A stretch of 64,000 nt of DNA from Elusimicrobium sp. (GTDB lineage: Bacteria; Elusimicrobiota; Elusimicrobia; Elusimicrobiales; Elusimicrobiaceae): positions 186,001 to 250,000 of the forward strand of contig SUVG01000001.1 in the NCBI GenBank assembly GCA_015062115.1, given 5' to 3'. Below, in pieces: positions 42,749 to 51,387 of the stretch (position 1 is its first letter; every line of letters begins with the position of its first letter). The notes below the pieces were generated by a model that was not told the origin of the DNA, did no database searches, and was given only the letters and a program-made list of their open reading frames with translations. The translations under genes and the position numbers were made by a program.

Positions 42749-43312
42749 ATGAAAAAAATTATCGTATTTGCTTTTGCGTTGGCTTTTGCCGCGTTGCCCG
42801 CTGCCGCCGCCAATGATTCCTGCGGTTGCACCGCCGGAGATGTTACCTGCATCAACAACTGCACTTTGTCCAAAGTCAGCGCGTTGAGAAAAAACATTCA
42901 AGAATACAAAGAAGCCGCCGTGGCCAAAGTGAAAGCCGCCAAAGCCGAAGCCGAAGCCAAAAAAGCCGAAACGGACGCTACCAAAGAAGCCAAAGAAAAA
43001 GTAGCCGCCGCTAAAGCCGAAGCCAAAGCCAAAAAAGAAGAAGCTAAAGCCAAAGCAAAACAAGCTAAAGAAGACGCTAAAAAAGCCAAAGAAGAAGCCA
43101 AAGCGAAAGCCAAAGCCGCTAAAGAAGCTGCCAAAGCCAAAGCCGAAGAACAAAAAGCCGCTTTGAAACAAGCCAAAGCCGATGCCAAGGCCAAAGAAAA
43201 AGCCGCCAAAGAAGCCGCCGAAGCCAAAAAAGCCGAAGCCAAAAAGGCCGCTAAAGATGCCGAAGCCGCTTTGAAAGCCGAAAAAGAAGCCTGGAAAAAC
43301 TTAGCCAAATAA
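42749..43312 (+). CDS. Secreted Lys/Ala/Glu-rich coiled-coil protein
   Basis: 187 residues with a strong AAAGGAG site. A signal peptide (MKKIIVFAFALAFAALPAAAA) is followed by a small Cys cluster, CGCTAGDVTCINNC, and then about 140 residues composed almost only of Lys, Ala and Glu. These should form one long, highly charged helix, in the manner of TolA domain II or lysine-rich repeats. It could span the periplasm or bind anionic polymers. The low-complexity DNA produces a long antisense open frame that is not a gene. A strong terminator follows. Confidence 0.75.
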   Translation: MKKIIVFAFALAFAALPAAAANDSCGCTAGDVTCINNCTLSKVSALRKNIQEYKEAAVAKVKAAKAEAEAKKAETDATKEAKEKVAAAKAEAKAKKEEAKAKAKQAKEDAKKAKEEAKAKAKAAKEAAKAKAEEQKAALKQAKADAKAKEKAAKEAAEAKKAEAKKAAKDAEAALKAEKEAWKNLAK

Positions 43313-43327
43313 GTTTTGCATAATAAA

Positions 43328-43356
43328 AACCCCCGCTTTTGGCGGGGGTTTTTATT
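43328..43356. terminator. Bidirectional terminator
   Basis: 9-bp stem AACCCCCGC/GCGGGGGTT (43328-43336 with 43342-43350) with A-rich and T-rich flanks. Confidence 0.88.
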
Positions 43357-43357
43357 T

Positions 43358-43843
43358 TCATTTGGGAACTTGATAAATTGTCGCTCCGGTCCCCTGGGGG
43401 GAGGGATTCACCCCACCGATACTTTTGCATAAGTATTCAGCCAAAACTTTTTTATTTGAATTGGTAACAATACACTGGTTAGAATTCACCCAAAACAGGG
43501 TCTGAAAAACAATAGGCAATTTTGCTGATTGAGCATGGAGCCGCGCTCCACCCTCCGGGCCTTCCAATCTGTAACGTAAATCTCCTACATAGAAAAAATT
43601 ATCGGCCCCTTTGGTCGCACCGGCCGGAAGGCTGATATCTAAATCCTCAAAATTGTAACTATAGTCCCCATTTGCCATAAAATAAAGTCTTTCGGCATTT
43701 TCCACTGCGCGGGATACCACCAAAATTTCCGACAATCGGGCGCGGGCCACAGCCCGCTCATATTGCGGAAGTGCCACCGCAGATAAGATACCGATGATTA
43801 ACACTACGACTAAAAGTTCTATCAAAGCAAAACCCTTTTTCAT
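43358..43843 (-). CDS. Type IV pilin-like protein (cassette family copy A)
   Basis: 161 residues. Leader MKKG, then [20 protein letters not shown] with Glu5 and Thr2 replaced by Ala, then LPQYERAVARARLSEILVVS. The globular part is unique and ends in a two-Cys region (NQCIVTN and EYLCKSIGG). The start codon, leader and promoter region share a long near-identical block with the pilins at 57880 and 61197, whereas the 3' halves are unrelated. It is transcribed alone and convergent with the Lys/Ala-rich gene. Confidence 0.9.
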   Translation of the reverse strand: MKKGFALIELLVVVLIIGILSAVALPQYERAVARARLSEILVVSRAVENAERLYFMANGDYSYNFEDLDISLPAGATKGADNFFYVGDLRYRLEGPEGGARLHAQSAKLPIVFQTLFWVNSNQCIVTNSNKKVLAEYLCKSIGGVNPSPQGTGATIYQVPK

Positions 43844-43940
43844 ACAAAACCTCTTATAAACTGGTTTTCGGCAAGCAAACAACATTTTAATTCTTCCTGC
43901 CTGCTGATTAGGTACATTGTAAGAAAAAAAAACGGGTCAA
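43844..43940 (-). promoter_or_regulatory. Conserved pilin promoter/leader, copy A
   Basis: Minus strand: TTGACC (43935-43940), a spacer of only 13 bases containing nine T residues, then TACAAT (43916-43921), then a leader of about 70 bases ending in AAGAGGTTTTGT before ATG. The 13-base spacer is too short for good sigma70 activity, unlike the 16 bases in copies B and C. The leader hairpin carries one mismatch here. Confidence 0.6.
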
Positions 43941-44045
43941 GCCTTGGGCGAGAAACCCTCTTTTTTTACGGCTCCAAAAAAACAAAAAATCAGTCGCCCC
44001 AAGGCGCGTTTTATAAATTGGGTAATGGTGGGTTTAACGGCACAA

Positions 44046-44080
44046 AAAAAGGGGCGGAAAATTCCGCCCCTTTTTTCTTA
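44046..44080 (-). terminator. Terminator after the two MntP-like genes
   Basis: Nearly perfect hairpin AAAAGGGGCGGAA/TTCCGCCCCTTTT around 44047-44074 with T-rich flanks on both strands. Confidence 0.88.
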
Positions 44081-44089
44081 TAAAATTTT

Positions 44090-44647
44090 CTAAATAATGA
44101 TCTGCTGAATCGCCATCACAATTAAAATCAGCCCGGCCACTAACTCCACCCGTTTGCTGACAATAGTTTTGGAAGTCTTTTTGCCCAAATGAAAACCCAA
44201 CATAGTCAACGCAAAGGTAATCAGCATCAGGAAGATTATTTGCGGAAAGCAAGATTTGTCCATCGTTTCCACGGCATATCCTACCAGGAAAGCATTGAGC
44301 CCAAAGATTGAAGAAACTTTTACCATTTTGCGGTTATCATCGGCGTCCAAATCGCTGAAACTCGGCGATTTTTCAATAGATTCCATCATAAATTTAATTC
44401 CCAACAAAAGAAGGAACGCAAACGCTACCCAGTTGTGGGCGAAGTGTACCCAATCGCGAAAGAAAATAATACTGACTAAATAGCCCAGCGCAAAAAATAA
44501 CCCGTTAAAACCGGAAAAGAAAAGCGCCATTTTAATGGAAAATACGTTCTTTTTTTCCAGGGTCATTTTCATAGAGGACATATTGGCACTTACCATATTG
44601 TCCACACAGATACACAAGAAAATAATTATTACCGCAATCATGCCCAT
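44090..44647 (-). CDS. Divergent MntP/DUF204-family membrane protein
   Basis: 185 residues from the Met at 44647 (GCGAGG site). Six hydrophobic helices in two similar halves. The first half keeps the intramembrane Asp (CICVDNMVSANMSSM), but the second-half equivalent reads GLNAFLVGYAVETM and lacks the matching Asp of MntP. It lies 32 bases downstream of a canonical mntP-like gene, so the two may work as a pair or as separate pumps for different ions. Mn2+ efflux is only inferred. Confidence 0.7.
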   Translation of the reverse strand: MGMIAVIIIFLCICVDNMVSANMSSMKMTLEKKNVFSIKMALFFSGFNGLFFALGYLVSIIFFRDWVHFAHNWVAFAFLLLLGIKFMMESIEKSPSFSDLDADDNRKMVKVSSIFGLNAFLVGYAVETMDKSCFPQIIFLMLITFALTMLGFHLGKKTSKTIVSKRVELVAGLILIVMAIQQIII

Positions 44648-44679
44648 AAACGGACCTCGCTTTATAAGATACCTGAATT

Positions 44680-45243
44680 CTAGCAAATGCCAAAGCCTTC
44701 AAGCAACAACTTAACACCAATTCCAATCAGTATCACGCCACCGAAGGTTTCCACTACTTTACCAAATTTTCGCCCCAACCAGGCTCCTAAATAGAAACCC
44801 GTCCAACTGGTAACAAAAACACTGGCTACCAAAGCCCCAATCGTCAGCCAAAAGGAAAAAGCACTAAACGCAAGCCCCATACCGACGAGGAGTGCGTCCA
44901 CGCTTGTGGCAAAAGCAAGCACACACAAAGTTTTGAAAGAGTGCAACACACATTTTTCTTCTTCCTCTTTGGAAAAGGCTTCTTTTATCATTTTACAGCC
45001 GATAAACAATAAAATACCGAAAGCCAACCAGTGATCCAGCGTGCGGAGATATTTTCCCGCCTCCGTACCTAATAACCAGCCGAGCGAAAACATAACAAAG
45101 TGTGCAAAAGAAAACAAACAACTCACTTTTACGACATAAGAAGTGGGAATTTTTTTTCGGTAGCAACAGCCGGTAGCAATCGTGACGGCAAAATTATCCA
45201 TGGAAAGCCCCAACGCTACCAACAGGGAAGATAGTATATTCAT
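44680..45243 (-). CDS. mntP: MntP-like manganese efflux pump
   Basis: 187 residues with six helices and the two Asp-containing motifs of MntP: LGLSMDNFAVTIATG in helix 1 and FATSVDALLVGMGLAF in helix 4. It is the DUF204/MntP family, which exports Mn2+ through the inner membrane. No Mn riboswitch (yybP-ykoY) could fit in the 39-base gap to the divergent sdaA gene. It probably forms a two-gene unit with the diverged paralogue downstream. Confidence 0.88.
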   Translation of the reverse strand: MNILSSLLVALGLSMDNFAVTIATGCCYRKKIPTSYVVKVSCLFSFAHFVMFSLGWLLGTEAGKYLRTLDHWLAFGILLFIGCKMIKEAFSKEEEEKCVLHSFKTLCVLAFATSVDALLVGMGLAFSAFSFWLTIGALVASVFVTSWTGFYLGAWLGRKFGKVVETFGGVILIGIGVKLLLEGFGIC

Positions 45244-45282
45244 ATAAATTATGATAACATTTTTATAGAGAGGAATTCATTT

Positions 45283-46515
45283 ATGGAATCTTTAAGAGAG
45301 TTATACAAAATAGGTAACGGCCCTTCCAGCAGCCACACCATGGGGCCGCGCAAAGCCGCCGACGAATTTAATAAACAATTTCCGCAAGCCGCGTCGTTCA
45401 AGGTAACCCTTTACGGTTCTTTGGCCGCCACCGGCAAAGGCCACTTGACCGATTTTACTATCAAAGAAGCCTTCTACCCCAAACCTATTGAAATTTTGTG
45501 GAACCACTCCACCCTCATGCCCAAGCACCCCAACGCCTTGCGCCTGCAGGCCTTGGATAAAGCCGGGCATATTATCGGCGAGCAAGTGGTTTACAGTGTA
45601 GGCGGCGGTGCTATCCGCACGGACGAAACAATCGGGCAAAACATCAGCCCCGTTTATCCGCACCACTCCATGAACGAAATTTTGGAATACACCTCTCAAA
45701 AGAAAATGTTGTTGTGGGAATATGTTGAAGAATTTGAAGGCCCCGAAATTTGGGACTATCTAACCACCGTTTGGAATACCATGCAAGAAACCATGAAACG
45801 CGGGTTACAAAAACGAGGGGTATTGCCGGGATCGCTCAACTTGGAACGAAAGGCCCAACGCTATCTATACAAAGCCGAAAACTCCCCCCGCTATTTAAGA
45901 CGCATGAACAACTTGTTTTCCTATGCGCTTGCCTGCGCCGAAGAAAATGCCAGCGGCGGCGTAGTGGTCACCGCGCCCACCTGCGGTTCTTGCGGAGTTG
46001 TACCTGCCGTGTGTCGCTTGATTAAAGAAATTTGCGAATTTGAAGACATCACCATTATCCATGCTTTGGCCACTGCCAGTTTGTTCGGGAATATGGCTAA
46101 AAGAAATGCTTCTATTTCCGGTGCAGAAGTAGGTTGCCAAGGCGAAATCGGCGTAGCCTGCGCCATGGCGGCCGCCGCCACCTGCCAACTGGAGGGAGGC
46201 GATAACCGCCGTATCGCCTATGCCGCGGAAATGGGTTTGGAACATCACTTGGGCTTAACTTGCGATCCGGTGGACGGGCTGGTGCAAATTCCGTGCATCG
46301 AACGCAATGCCTTGGCCGCCTCGCGCGCGTTAGACTGTGCCACTTATGCCTTAATGTCCGACGGAGAACACCGTATCTCTTACGATGATGTGCTCGCTAC
46401 TATGATGCAAACGGGGTTGGATATGAACAACGACTACCGCGAAACTTCCCGCGGAGGTTTGGCCCGTTTTTTCAAAGAGAAATTGCTGCGACTTAAAAAG
46501 GGAGATAAAAAATGA
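45283..46515 (+). CDS. sdaA: L-serine dehydratase (iron-sulfur type, single chain)
   Basis: 410 residues. N-terminal beta domain with GNGPSSSHTMGPRKAA; C-terminal alpha domain with the [4Fe-4S] cysteines in TAPTCGSCGVVPAV and CDPVDGLVQIPCIERN, plus GAEVGCQGEIGVACAMAAA. It converts serine to pyruvate and ammonia in the cytoplasm, providing pyruvate for fermentation. GAGAGGA is its ribosome site. It overlaps the nitroreductase gene by four bases (ATGA). Confidence 0.94.
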   Translation: MESLRELYKIGNGPSSSHTMGPRKAADEFNKQFPQAASFKVTLYGSLAATGKGHLTDFTIKEAFYPKPIEILWNHSTLMPKHPNALRLQALDKAGHIIGEQVVYSVGGGAIRTDETIGQNISPVYPHHSMNEILEYTSQKKMLLWEYVEEFEGPEIWDYLTTVWNTMQETMKRGLQKRGVLPGSLNLERKAQRYLYKAENSPRYLRRMNNLFSYALACAEENASGGVVVTAPTCGSCGVVPAVCRLIKEICEFEDITIIHALATASLFGNMAKRNASISGAEVGCQGEIGVACAMAAAATCQLEGGDNRRIAYAAEMGLEHHLGLTCDPVDGLVQIPCIERNALAASRALDCATYALMSDGEHRISYDDVLATMMQTGLDMNNDYRETSRGGLARFFKEKLLRLKKGDKK

Positions 46516-47021
46516 ACACATTGGAAGCCATTTACAAACGCAGAAGTATCCGCAAATTCAAAAATCAATCTATCGCCGAGCAAGATTTGAACACGCTTCT
46601 CAAGGCCGCCATGATGGCCCCTACCGCGCGCAACTGCCAAGAGTGGGAATTTATTCTTATTAAGAAACGCGAAACCTTGGAAAAAATCATGCAGGCACAC
46701 CCGCACGCTCAAATGCTTTCTACGGCAGATTGTGCGTTAATCGTTTGTGCAGACACCAAACGCGAATATATGCCCGGTTATTGGACGGGTGATTGCGGCG
46801 CGGCCACGCAGAATATTTTGCTTGCCGCCACTGAACTAGGAATCGGCAGCGTGTGGTTGGGCGTTTACCCAAATGAAGAACGCATGAACGCGATTTCAAA
46901 AGTGGTAAATTTGCCCGAACATGTACTTCCGCTCAATGTAATTGCCCTGGGATACCCGGACGAAGAAAAAGACGAAGTAAACCGTTTTGACCCGAAAAAA
47001 GTTCACTTGGAAACTTGGTAA
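46512..47021 (+). CDS. Nitroreductase-family flavoprotein
   Basis: 169 residues: IYKRRSIRKFKNQSI binds FMN phosphate, AAMMAPTARNCQEWEF follows, then DCGAATQNILLAATELGIGSVWLGVYP and a final IALGYPDEEK. It is the short nitroreductase class found in anaerobes; substrates may be quinones or nitro compounds with NAD(P)H. Coupling to sdaA by an ATGA overlap suggests a co-regulated unit without an obvious pathway link. Confidence 0.9.
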   Translation: MNTLEAIYKRRSIRKFKNQSIAEQDLNTLLKAAMMAPTARNCQEWEFILIKKRETLEKIMQAHPHAQMLSTADCALIVCADTKREYMPGYWTGDCGAATQNILLAATELGIGSVWLGVYPNEERMNAISKVVNLPEHVLPLNVIALGYPDEEKDEVNRFDPKKVHLETW

Positions 47022-47057
47022 AAACGACGAAAAACTTCCTTTTTTGCGCAGATGCCT

Positions 47058-47086
47058 TTGCGTGAACGAACAGAAATTGATATAAT
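47058..47086 (+). promoter_or_regulatory. Promoter of tRNA-His
   Basis: TTGCGT (47058-47063), 17 bases, TATAAT (47081-47086), 15 bases before the tRNA. Confidence 0.75.
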
Positions 47087-47101
47087 ATAGTATCGATTTA
47101 C

Positions 47102-47179
47102 GGTGGATGTAGCTCAGTTGGTTAGAGCGCCGGTCTGTGGAACCGGAGGTCGGGGGTTCGAGTCCCCTCATCCACCCCA
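47102..47179 (+). tRNA. tRNA-His (anticodon GTG)
   Basis: The extra 5' G (47102) pairs with C73 (47176). The acceptor stem is GTGGATG/CATCCAC. The anticodon loop CTGTGGA has GTG at 47137-47139, and the T-arm has GGTTCGAGTCC. The 3' CCA (47177-47179) is encoded, unlike in tRNA-Leu and tRNA-Asp here. Confidence 0.97.
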
Positions 47180-47194
47180 TACTACACTATTAGG

Positions 47195-47225
47195 CCCTTC
47201 CAGTAATAACTGGAAGGGTTTTTTG
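47195..47225 (+). terminator. Terminator of tRNA-His
   Basis: 10-bp stem CCCTTCCAGT/ACTGGAAGGG (47195-47204 with 47209-47218) then a T run. Confidence 0.88.
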
Positions 47226-47259
47226 TAATTTTGTTAAAATTATGAGGGGAGGTTTCAAT

Positions 47260-48000
47260 ATGACTTTTCAAGCCCAAAAAGTAAAACAAGATTTGATTCA
47301 TTGGTTACAAGATATCTTCGCCAACAACGGCCCCACTTGCAAAGCGGTATTGGGGATTTCCGGGGGGAAGGACAGCACTATCGCCGCCGCTTTATGTGTG
47401 GAAGCACTAGGCAAAGAACGGGTGTTCGGGGTGTTAATGCCCAACGGCGTACAGCGCGACATCGAAGATGCACGCGCAGTTGTGAACCACTTGGATATCC
47501 CCCACTGTGAAATCAACATACAAAGTCCTTATCAGGATATTTTGCAAAACATATCCTCTCATACCTTGGTTTCGGAGCAAGCCAAAATCAACCTGTCCCC
47601 CCGCCTACGCATGGCCACGCTGTATGCGGTATCGCAATCTGTCAATGGACGAGTCATCAACACATCAAACCTCTCCGAAATATGGGTGGGTTATTCCACC
47701 CGATATGGAGACAGCGCAGGGGATTTCGCCCCTTTATCTCAATTAACCGTAACTGAATTAAAACAATTGGGGCATCTGTTAGATCTGCCGGCTTTTTTGG
47801 TAGACAAAACCCCGGAAGACGGTTTAAGCGGAAAAACCGACGAAGAAAAAATGGGTTTCTCCTACCAAGTACTGGATCAATATATCCGCACGGGCCGTTG
47901 CGATGACCCCCTACTGAAACAACTTATTGATAAACGCCACAACGACAATGCGTTCAAAAGAAAGCCCATGCCCTTTTTCCCTTATGACCCCAAGGCTTAA
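47260..48000 (+). CDS. nadE: NH3-dependent NAD+ synthetase
   Basis: 246 residues from the ATG at 47260, because the upstream in-frame ATG at 47242 lies within the AGGGGAGG ribosome site. ATP-PP loop SGGKDSTIAAALC; the substrate motifs NTSNLSEIWVGYSTRYGD and LPAFLVDKTPEDGLSGKTDEEKMG are characteristic. There is no glutaminase domain, so ammonia is the nitrogen donor. It completes NAD synthesis in the cytoplasm. Single gene. Confidence 0.94.
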   Translation: MTFQAQKVKQDLIHWLQDIFANNGPTCKAVLGISGGKDSTIAAALCVEALGKERVFGVLMPNGVQRDIEDARAVVNHLDIPHCEINIQSPYQDILQNISSHTLVSEQAKINLSPRLRMATLYAVSQSVNGRVINTSNLSEIWVGYSTRYGDSAGDFAPLSQLTVTELKQLGHLLDLPAFLVDKTPEDGLSGKTDEEKMGFSYQVLDQYIRTGRCDDPLLKQLIDKRHNDNAFKRKPMPFFPYDPKA

Positions 48001-48120
48001 GTAGGGGATATTTTGACAAGATATCCCTTTTCTGCCACATCAGGATTCGCCGTTTTTTACTTTGAAAAGGGGTAAGCAGGTTCATCTTGATTTTTTATCT
48101 TCCTCTGCTAAACTATAAAT

Positions 48121-49638
48121 ATGAGAAAGAGTATCGGCCCTTTCATTTTTTTCTATTTATTACCCGCTTTTTTGTGCGGAATCCTTTTTTTCGCACCCGC
48201 GGATGTTTGTGCCTCTAGCTGGGGTTTATTAAGAGATTTAGAAAAGAAAGAAACCCAAACAAATACCCCCATTTATAAGTTCTATGCAATGAACTTCTAC
48301 CTTACAAATCGCCCTATAACTTATGCTTTTTCAATAGATTATGGGGAAAAAACTCCGCCCGATACCCTCACAAAAGAATTACACCGTGCCACCCTTATGA
48401 AAAAAGTTGAAAAAAACTTTCAGCAGTGGCTCACCGAAACGGAAAAAATGATCCGCACAACACACAGAGAAGCAGATTTCGCCGATGTGTTGAAAATACT
48501 TGCTACCCACAAATTGAAATTAAAACCGGTAAAACAAGGCAAGCCGGACATTACTTTCCTCTTTTCCATATATCCGGGAGGCGGACTTTATAATAAGGAT
48601 ACCGATTATGGAATACGTATTCCCAATCCCTTTTATTCTGAAGAGCCGGAATATCAAAAAACGGATTATCTTCTTACGCATGAATTTGGGCATTTTTGGG
48701 GTCTGTCGGACCGATATTTTGAAGGGGCAAACAATTCTTCCGTAGAATATTCCACCTCGGGGGATATCAATTCCAAGGCCATCATGTCCGACGGGAAAGA
48801 TTTCACTTGTGATGACATAGACGGGTTCATCAATGTGATGGATTGGCACATCGCTCAAATAAAAGGACAATTCCCCAAAAGAGCGCAACAAGGTTGGAAA
48901 GGTTTTTGCGAAAACAGATATTACAAAAACGCCCGCGAAATTAACCGCAAGGAACACTTCCTTGGACTCAAAACCATTTCGTTTAACAGCGATGGTTCCG
49001 TTAAGGAATCAAAAGAGGCCTCTTTGCCGAATTTTCTTTTTGGGGATTCAAAACTATTGTCCGTAGATTTGGAAGGAGTGCAACGCGTGCCGCTTGCCAA
49101 ATCCGGCTATGTTGAGGTGGATTTCACGCAATTGCGCAATAATTACCGTGTAAAAATAAAAGGCGGAACGGCGGATTTTGTTGCATTGGAAAGCACCGCC
49201 CAATATGACGGAAACGCTTGGGCAGTGGACACTTCTCACTTCACTTGGGGAAGCGCCTATCAAGAAATTCTTCAAATAGAAAACAATCGTTGCGTGTACC
49301 GCAAATTAAACGGGGTATTTCAAAATTCCCAAATTATTTTTTCGGATTCTTATACACAGGTAAAGGCCGAAGGCGATTTTACGCTCAGAAAAGCCCCGAA
49401 CGATCCTTTCCACCTCACATGGTCAGAAAATAAAAAGACAAATGAGCACGAAATCGGCGTTCGCAACAGCCGGGTTGACTATCGTTTTACCAATACGCAG
49501 GATATTCTTAATCATGAAGGTCTATCCCGATACCAACCGCTTTCTATCCATCAACGGGTATCTTCCCTGCAAACAGAAATTTCCCGCGCCGAGCAAACCT
49601 GCCGTTTCTTTGAAAGGTTACAATATTCCCTGCTGTAG
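48121..49638 (+). CDS. Secreted zincin-like metallopeptidase, family unassigned
   Basis: 505 residues with a hydrophobic N-terminus (about 8-31) as signal peptide. A zinc motif HEFGHFWGLSDRYF (HExxHxxGxxD type) is followed by KAIMSDGKDFTCDDIDGF, where IM could be the Met-turn. The C-terminal 300 residues are beta-rich and unrecognised. It shares the HExGH...IM...TCDDxDG layout with the convergent gene at 49812. Likely a secreted or periplasmic protease or a peptidase-like binding protein. Confidence 0.7.
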   Translation: MRKSIGPFIFFYLLPAFLCGILFFAPADVCASSWGLLRDLEKKETQTNTPIYKFYAMNFYLTNRPITYAFSIDYGEKTPPDTLTKELHRATLMKKVEKNFQQWLTETEKMIRTTHREADFADVLKILATHKLKLKPVKQGKPDITFLFSIYPGGGLYNKDTDYGIRIPNPFYSEEPEYQKTDYLLTHEFGHFWGLSDRYFEGANNSSVEYSTSGDINSKAIMSDGKDFTCDDIDGFINVMDWHIAQIKGQFPKRAQQGWKGFCENRYYKNAREINRKEHFLGLKTISFNSDGSVKESKEASLPNFLFGDSKLLSVDLEGVQRVPLAKSGYVEVDFTQLRNNYRVKIKGGTADFVALESTAQYDGNAWAVDTSHFTWGSAYQEILQIENNRCVYRKLNGVFQNSQIIFSDSYTQVKAEGDFTLRKAPNDPFHLTWSENKKTNEHEIGVRNSRVDYRFTNTQDILNHEGLSRYQPLSIHQRVSSLQTEISRAEQTCRFFERLQYSLL

Positions 49639-49747
49639 TAAATCAAGCGAGGGCTCAATGCTCCCTCCCTACATAAGAGAAATCAGTTTAAGTTTGTTAC
49701 GGAAAGTTTGTTGATGTACCTAACTGTGATTAGTGAAGATTTGTTTG

Positions 49748-49770
49748 CCCCCGGATATTTCGGGGGAGAT
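49748..49770. terminator. Weak terminator-like hairpin between the two zincin genes
   Basis: CCCCCG/CGGGGG stem (49748-49753 with 49761-49766) without a clear T run on either side. Confidence 0.4.
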
Positions 49771-49811
49771 TGATAAATGCAGAAAAACCTTAAAGGCCGT
49801 GACCGCTTTTC

Positions 49812-51353
49812 CTAAGACCTCAGCCCTCTTAATAACTCTTTTCGTTGGGTAGCAAGGTGTGTGCCAAAAAACTCCCCTACTGTTTTTTGCCAATTTTGCG
49901 CCCGTTGCCAAGCTTCTTGCGGCTCCGAGGCCCACCCTCCTTCGGGAAAAACTAATTTCAAATTATATTTTTTGGCAAGGGCCAGGCGGTTCTTCTCTGC
50001 CAAAACTTGCCACGCCGAACACTCCTCTTGCCGGTGGGCACAAAGGGCTTTATTATCCTCATCATAATCGCCGGTTAAGACGTAGGAATTTTCTATTCCG
50101 TCATGGGAATAAATAAAAATATGGCTGGCCCCGTTACAACGGCCATACATACACCTTTCCGTTCCGGTTTTTGCACCTATGGAAAACGGATATTCATATA
50201 CCCAGCGGGTACCGTTTCCAACATCGGCAGACATTAAAACAACTTGGCTGTCCTTGTCTAAAATATAGAACAAGTAAGGGGCGCCATCTCTAACATGAAC
50301 AAATAAGTCCATTCCGCTACTACCCTTTAATAAAGGTTTATAAAAAATCTTCTCGTTTAAGTTGTCTTGTTTTAATAAATGGGGATAAAGTTGCCTATCT
50401 TGTCCGGATATTTCGCGGAAATTTTCCTGAGGGATTAAATGCGCGACACACCGCTTATCCCCAATAACTTTAAATATATTTTGGGGGTTATTCAGGCGCA
50501 CTTCCAATTGAGGTTTAACAGGGTTTCCTTTACAGTTGGCATATATCACACGCGCACCGCCCCTGTGTTGGTAGTAATCTTCCTGCTCGGCCATATAGCC
50601 GCCTTCGAAGGAACGGTTTTCCGTGCAAAAAGAGGGCATGTTAATATCCTCCTGCTGAGGGTCTGTTCCCCGGGTACGAAGCAACGCCACCATCAAACCG
50701 TCGGCATCATCGCAAGTCAATTCCGTACTTACATTCATAATAGAATCCTGCAAGCCGGATCCCACGGTTTTTTTCTTCAAAAACCGAAGCGAGTACATAT
50801 CATCAAGGGCAAATGCATGACCGATTTCATGTATGATGGTTCTTCGTTGGCCATACGGGGGGCGGAGTTCTTCGGGATAGGCGGCCCATATGGTTTTAGA
50901 TTTTAGTTTATAACAACCGCCGGCCCCGCCGCCACACTCTTTGCTAATTGTATCGGGCACGGTATAGTAAATTTTAATATCGGCCTCGGAAGGGGTATCT
51001 GTATATTGATAATTGGCAGGATTTGCCCCAAAACGAATCGCGCTCATAAAGGGGCGCAAATACTCTGCTTGTGCGGGGTTTTTTTCTAAAAGAGAAAGGA
51101 CATTTTCAAACCACGCGGTAAAAGCCGTTTGGGTGTATAACACCAAATCAGATGAGATATGGCCCGCCCGATAGGCGTTATTTCCACGGTTGTGCCGTGC
51201 ATCTGCTATGTAAACTTTTACGGGTTGTAATTGAATCAGTTTTCCCAACAAAGGGCCCTCATACTTCTCCAACATAACAAATGGAGCAGTAAAAGCGAAA
51301 TTACTAAACAGAAAAAAGAAAAGAAATAAACTGATTTTTTTTACACTAATCAT
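49812..51353 (-). CDS. Secreted zincin-like metallopeptidase, paralogue of 48121
   Basis: 513 residues after an AAGGA site. Signal peptide ISLFLFFFLFSNFAFTA, a propeptide-like region, then HEIGHAFALDDMY as zinc motif and QDSIMNVSTELTCDDADGL with the Met-turn and the same TCDDxDG as its neighbour. Several Cys in the C-terminal half suggest disulfides outside the cytoplasm. It points toward the other zincin gene with 173 bases between them; the pair probably arose by an old duplication with inversion. Substrates unknown. Confidence 0.7.
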   Translation of the reverse strand: MISVKKISLFLFFFLFSNFAFTAPFVMLEKYEGPLLGKLIQLQPVKVYIADARHNRGNNAYRAGHISSDLVLYTQTAFTAWFENVLSLLEKNPAQAEYLRPFMSAIRFGANPANYQYTDTPSEADIKIYYTVPDTISKECGGGAGGCYKLKSKTIWAAYPEELRPPYGQRRTIIHEIGHAFALDDMYSLRFLKKKTVGSGLQDSIMNVSTELTCDDADGLMVALLRTRGTDPQQEDINMPSFCTENRSFEGGYMAEQEDYYQHRGGARVIYANCKGNPVKPQLEVRLNNPQNIFKVIGDKRCVAHLIPQENFREISGQDRQLYPHLLKQDNLNEKIFYKPLLKGSSGMDLFVHVRDGAPYLFYILDKDSQVVLMSADVGNGTRWVYEYPFSIGAKTGTERCMYGRCNGASHIFIYSHDGIENSYVLTGDYDEDNKALCAHRQEECSAWQVLAEKNRLALAKKYNLKLVFPEGGWASEPQEAWQRAQNWQKTVGEFFGTHLATQRKELLRGLRS

Positions 51354-51387
51354 ACGCTATCCTTCTTTTCTAATGCAAAACAGACGG

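Noticed and set aside
42900-43300. Repeat array resembling tandem repeats or CRISPR at low resolution
   Set aside because: It is codon-level low complexity in a coding gene without constant repeats or unique spacers. No CRISPR array exists elsewhere in the window.
42719-43308. Long Phe/Gly-rich and Ala/Leu-rich frames antisense to the Lys/Ala-rich gene
   Set aside because: They are mirror products of the low-complexity AAR/GCN codons; no start signals.
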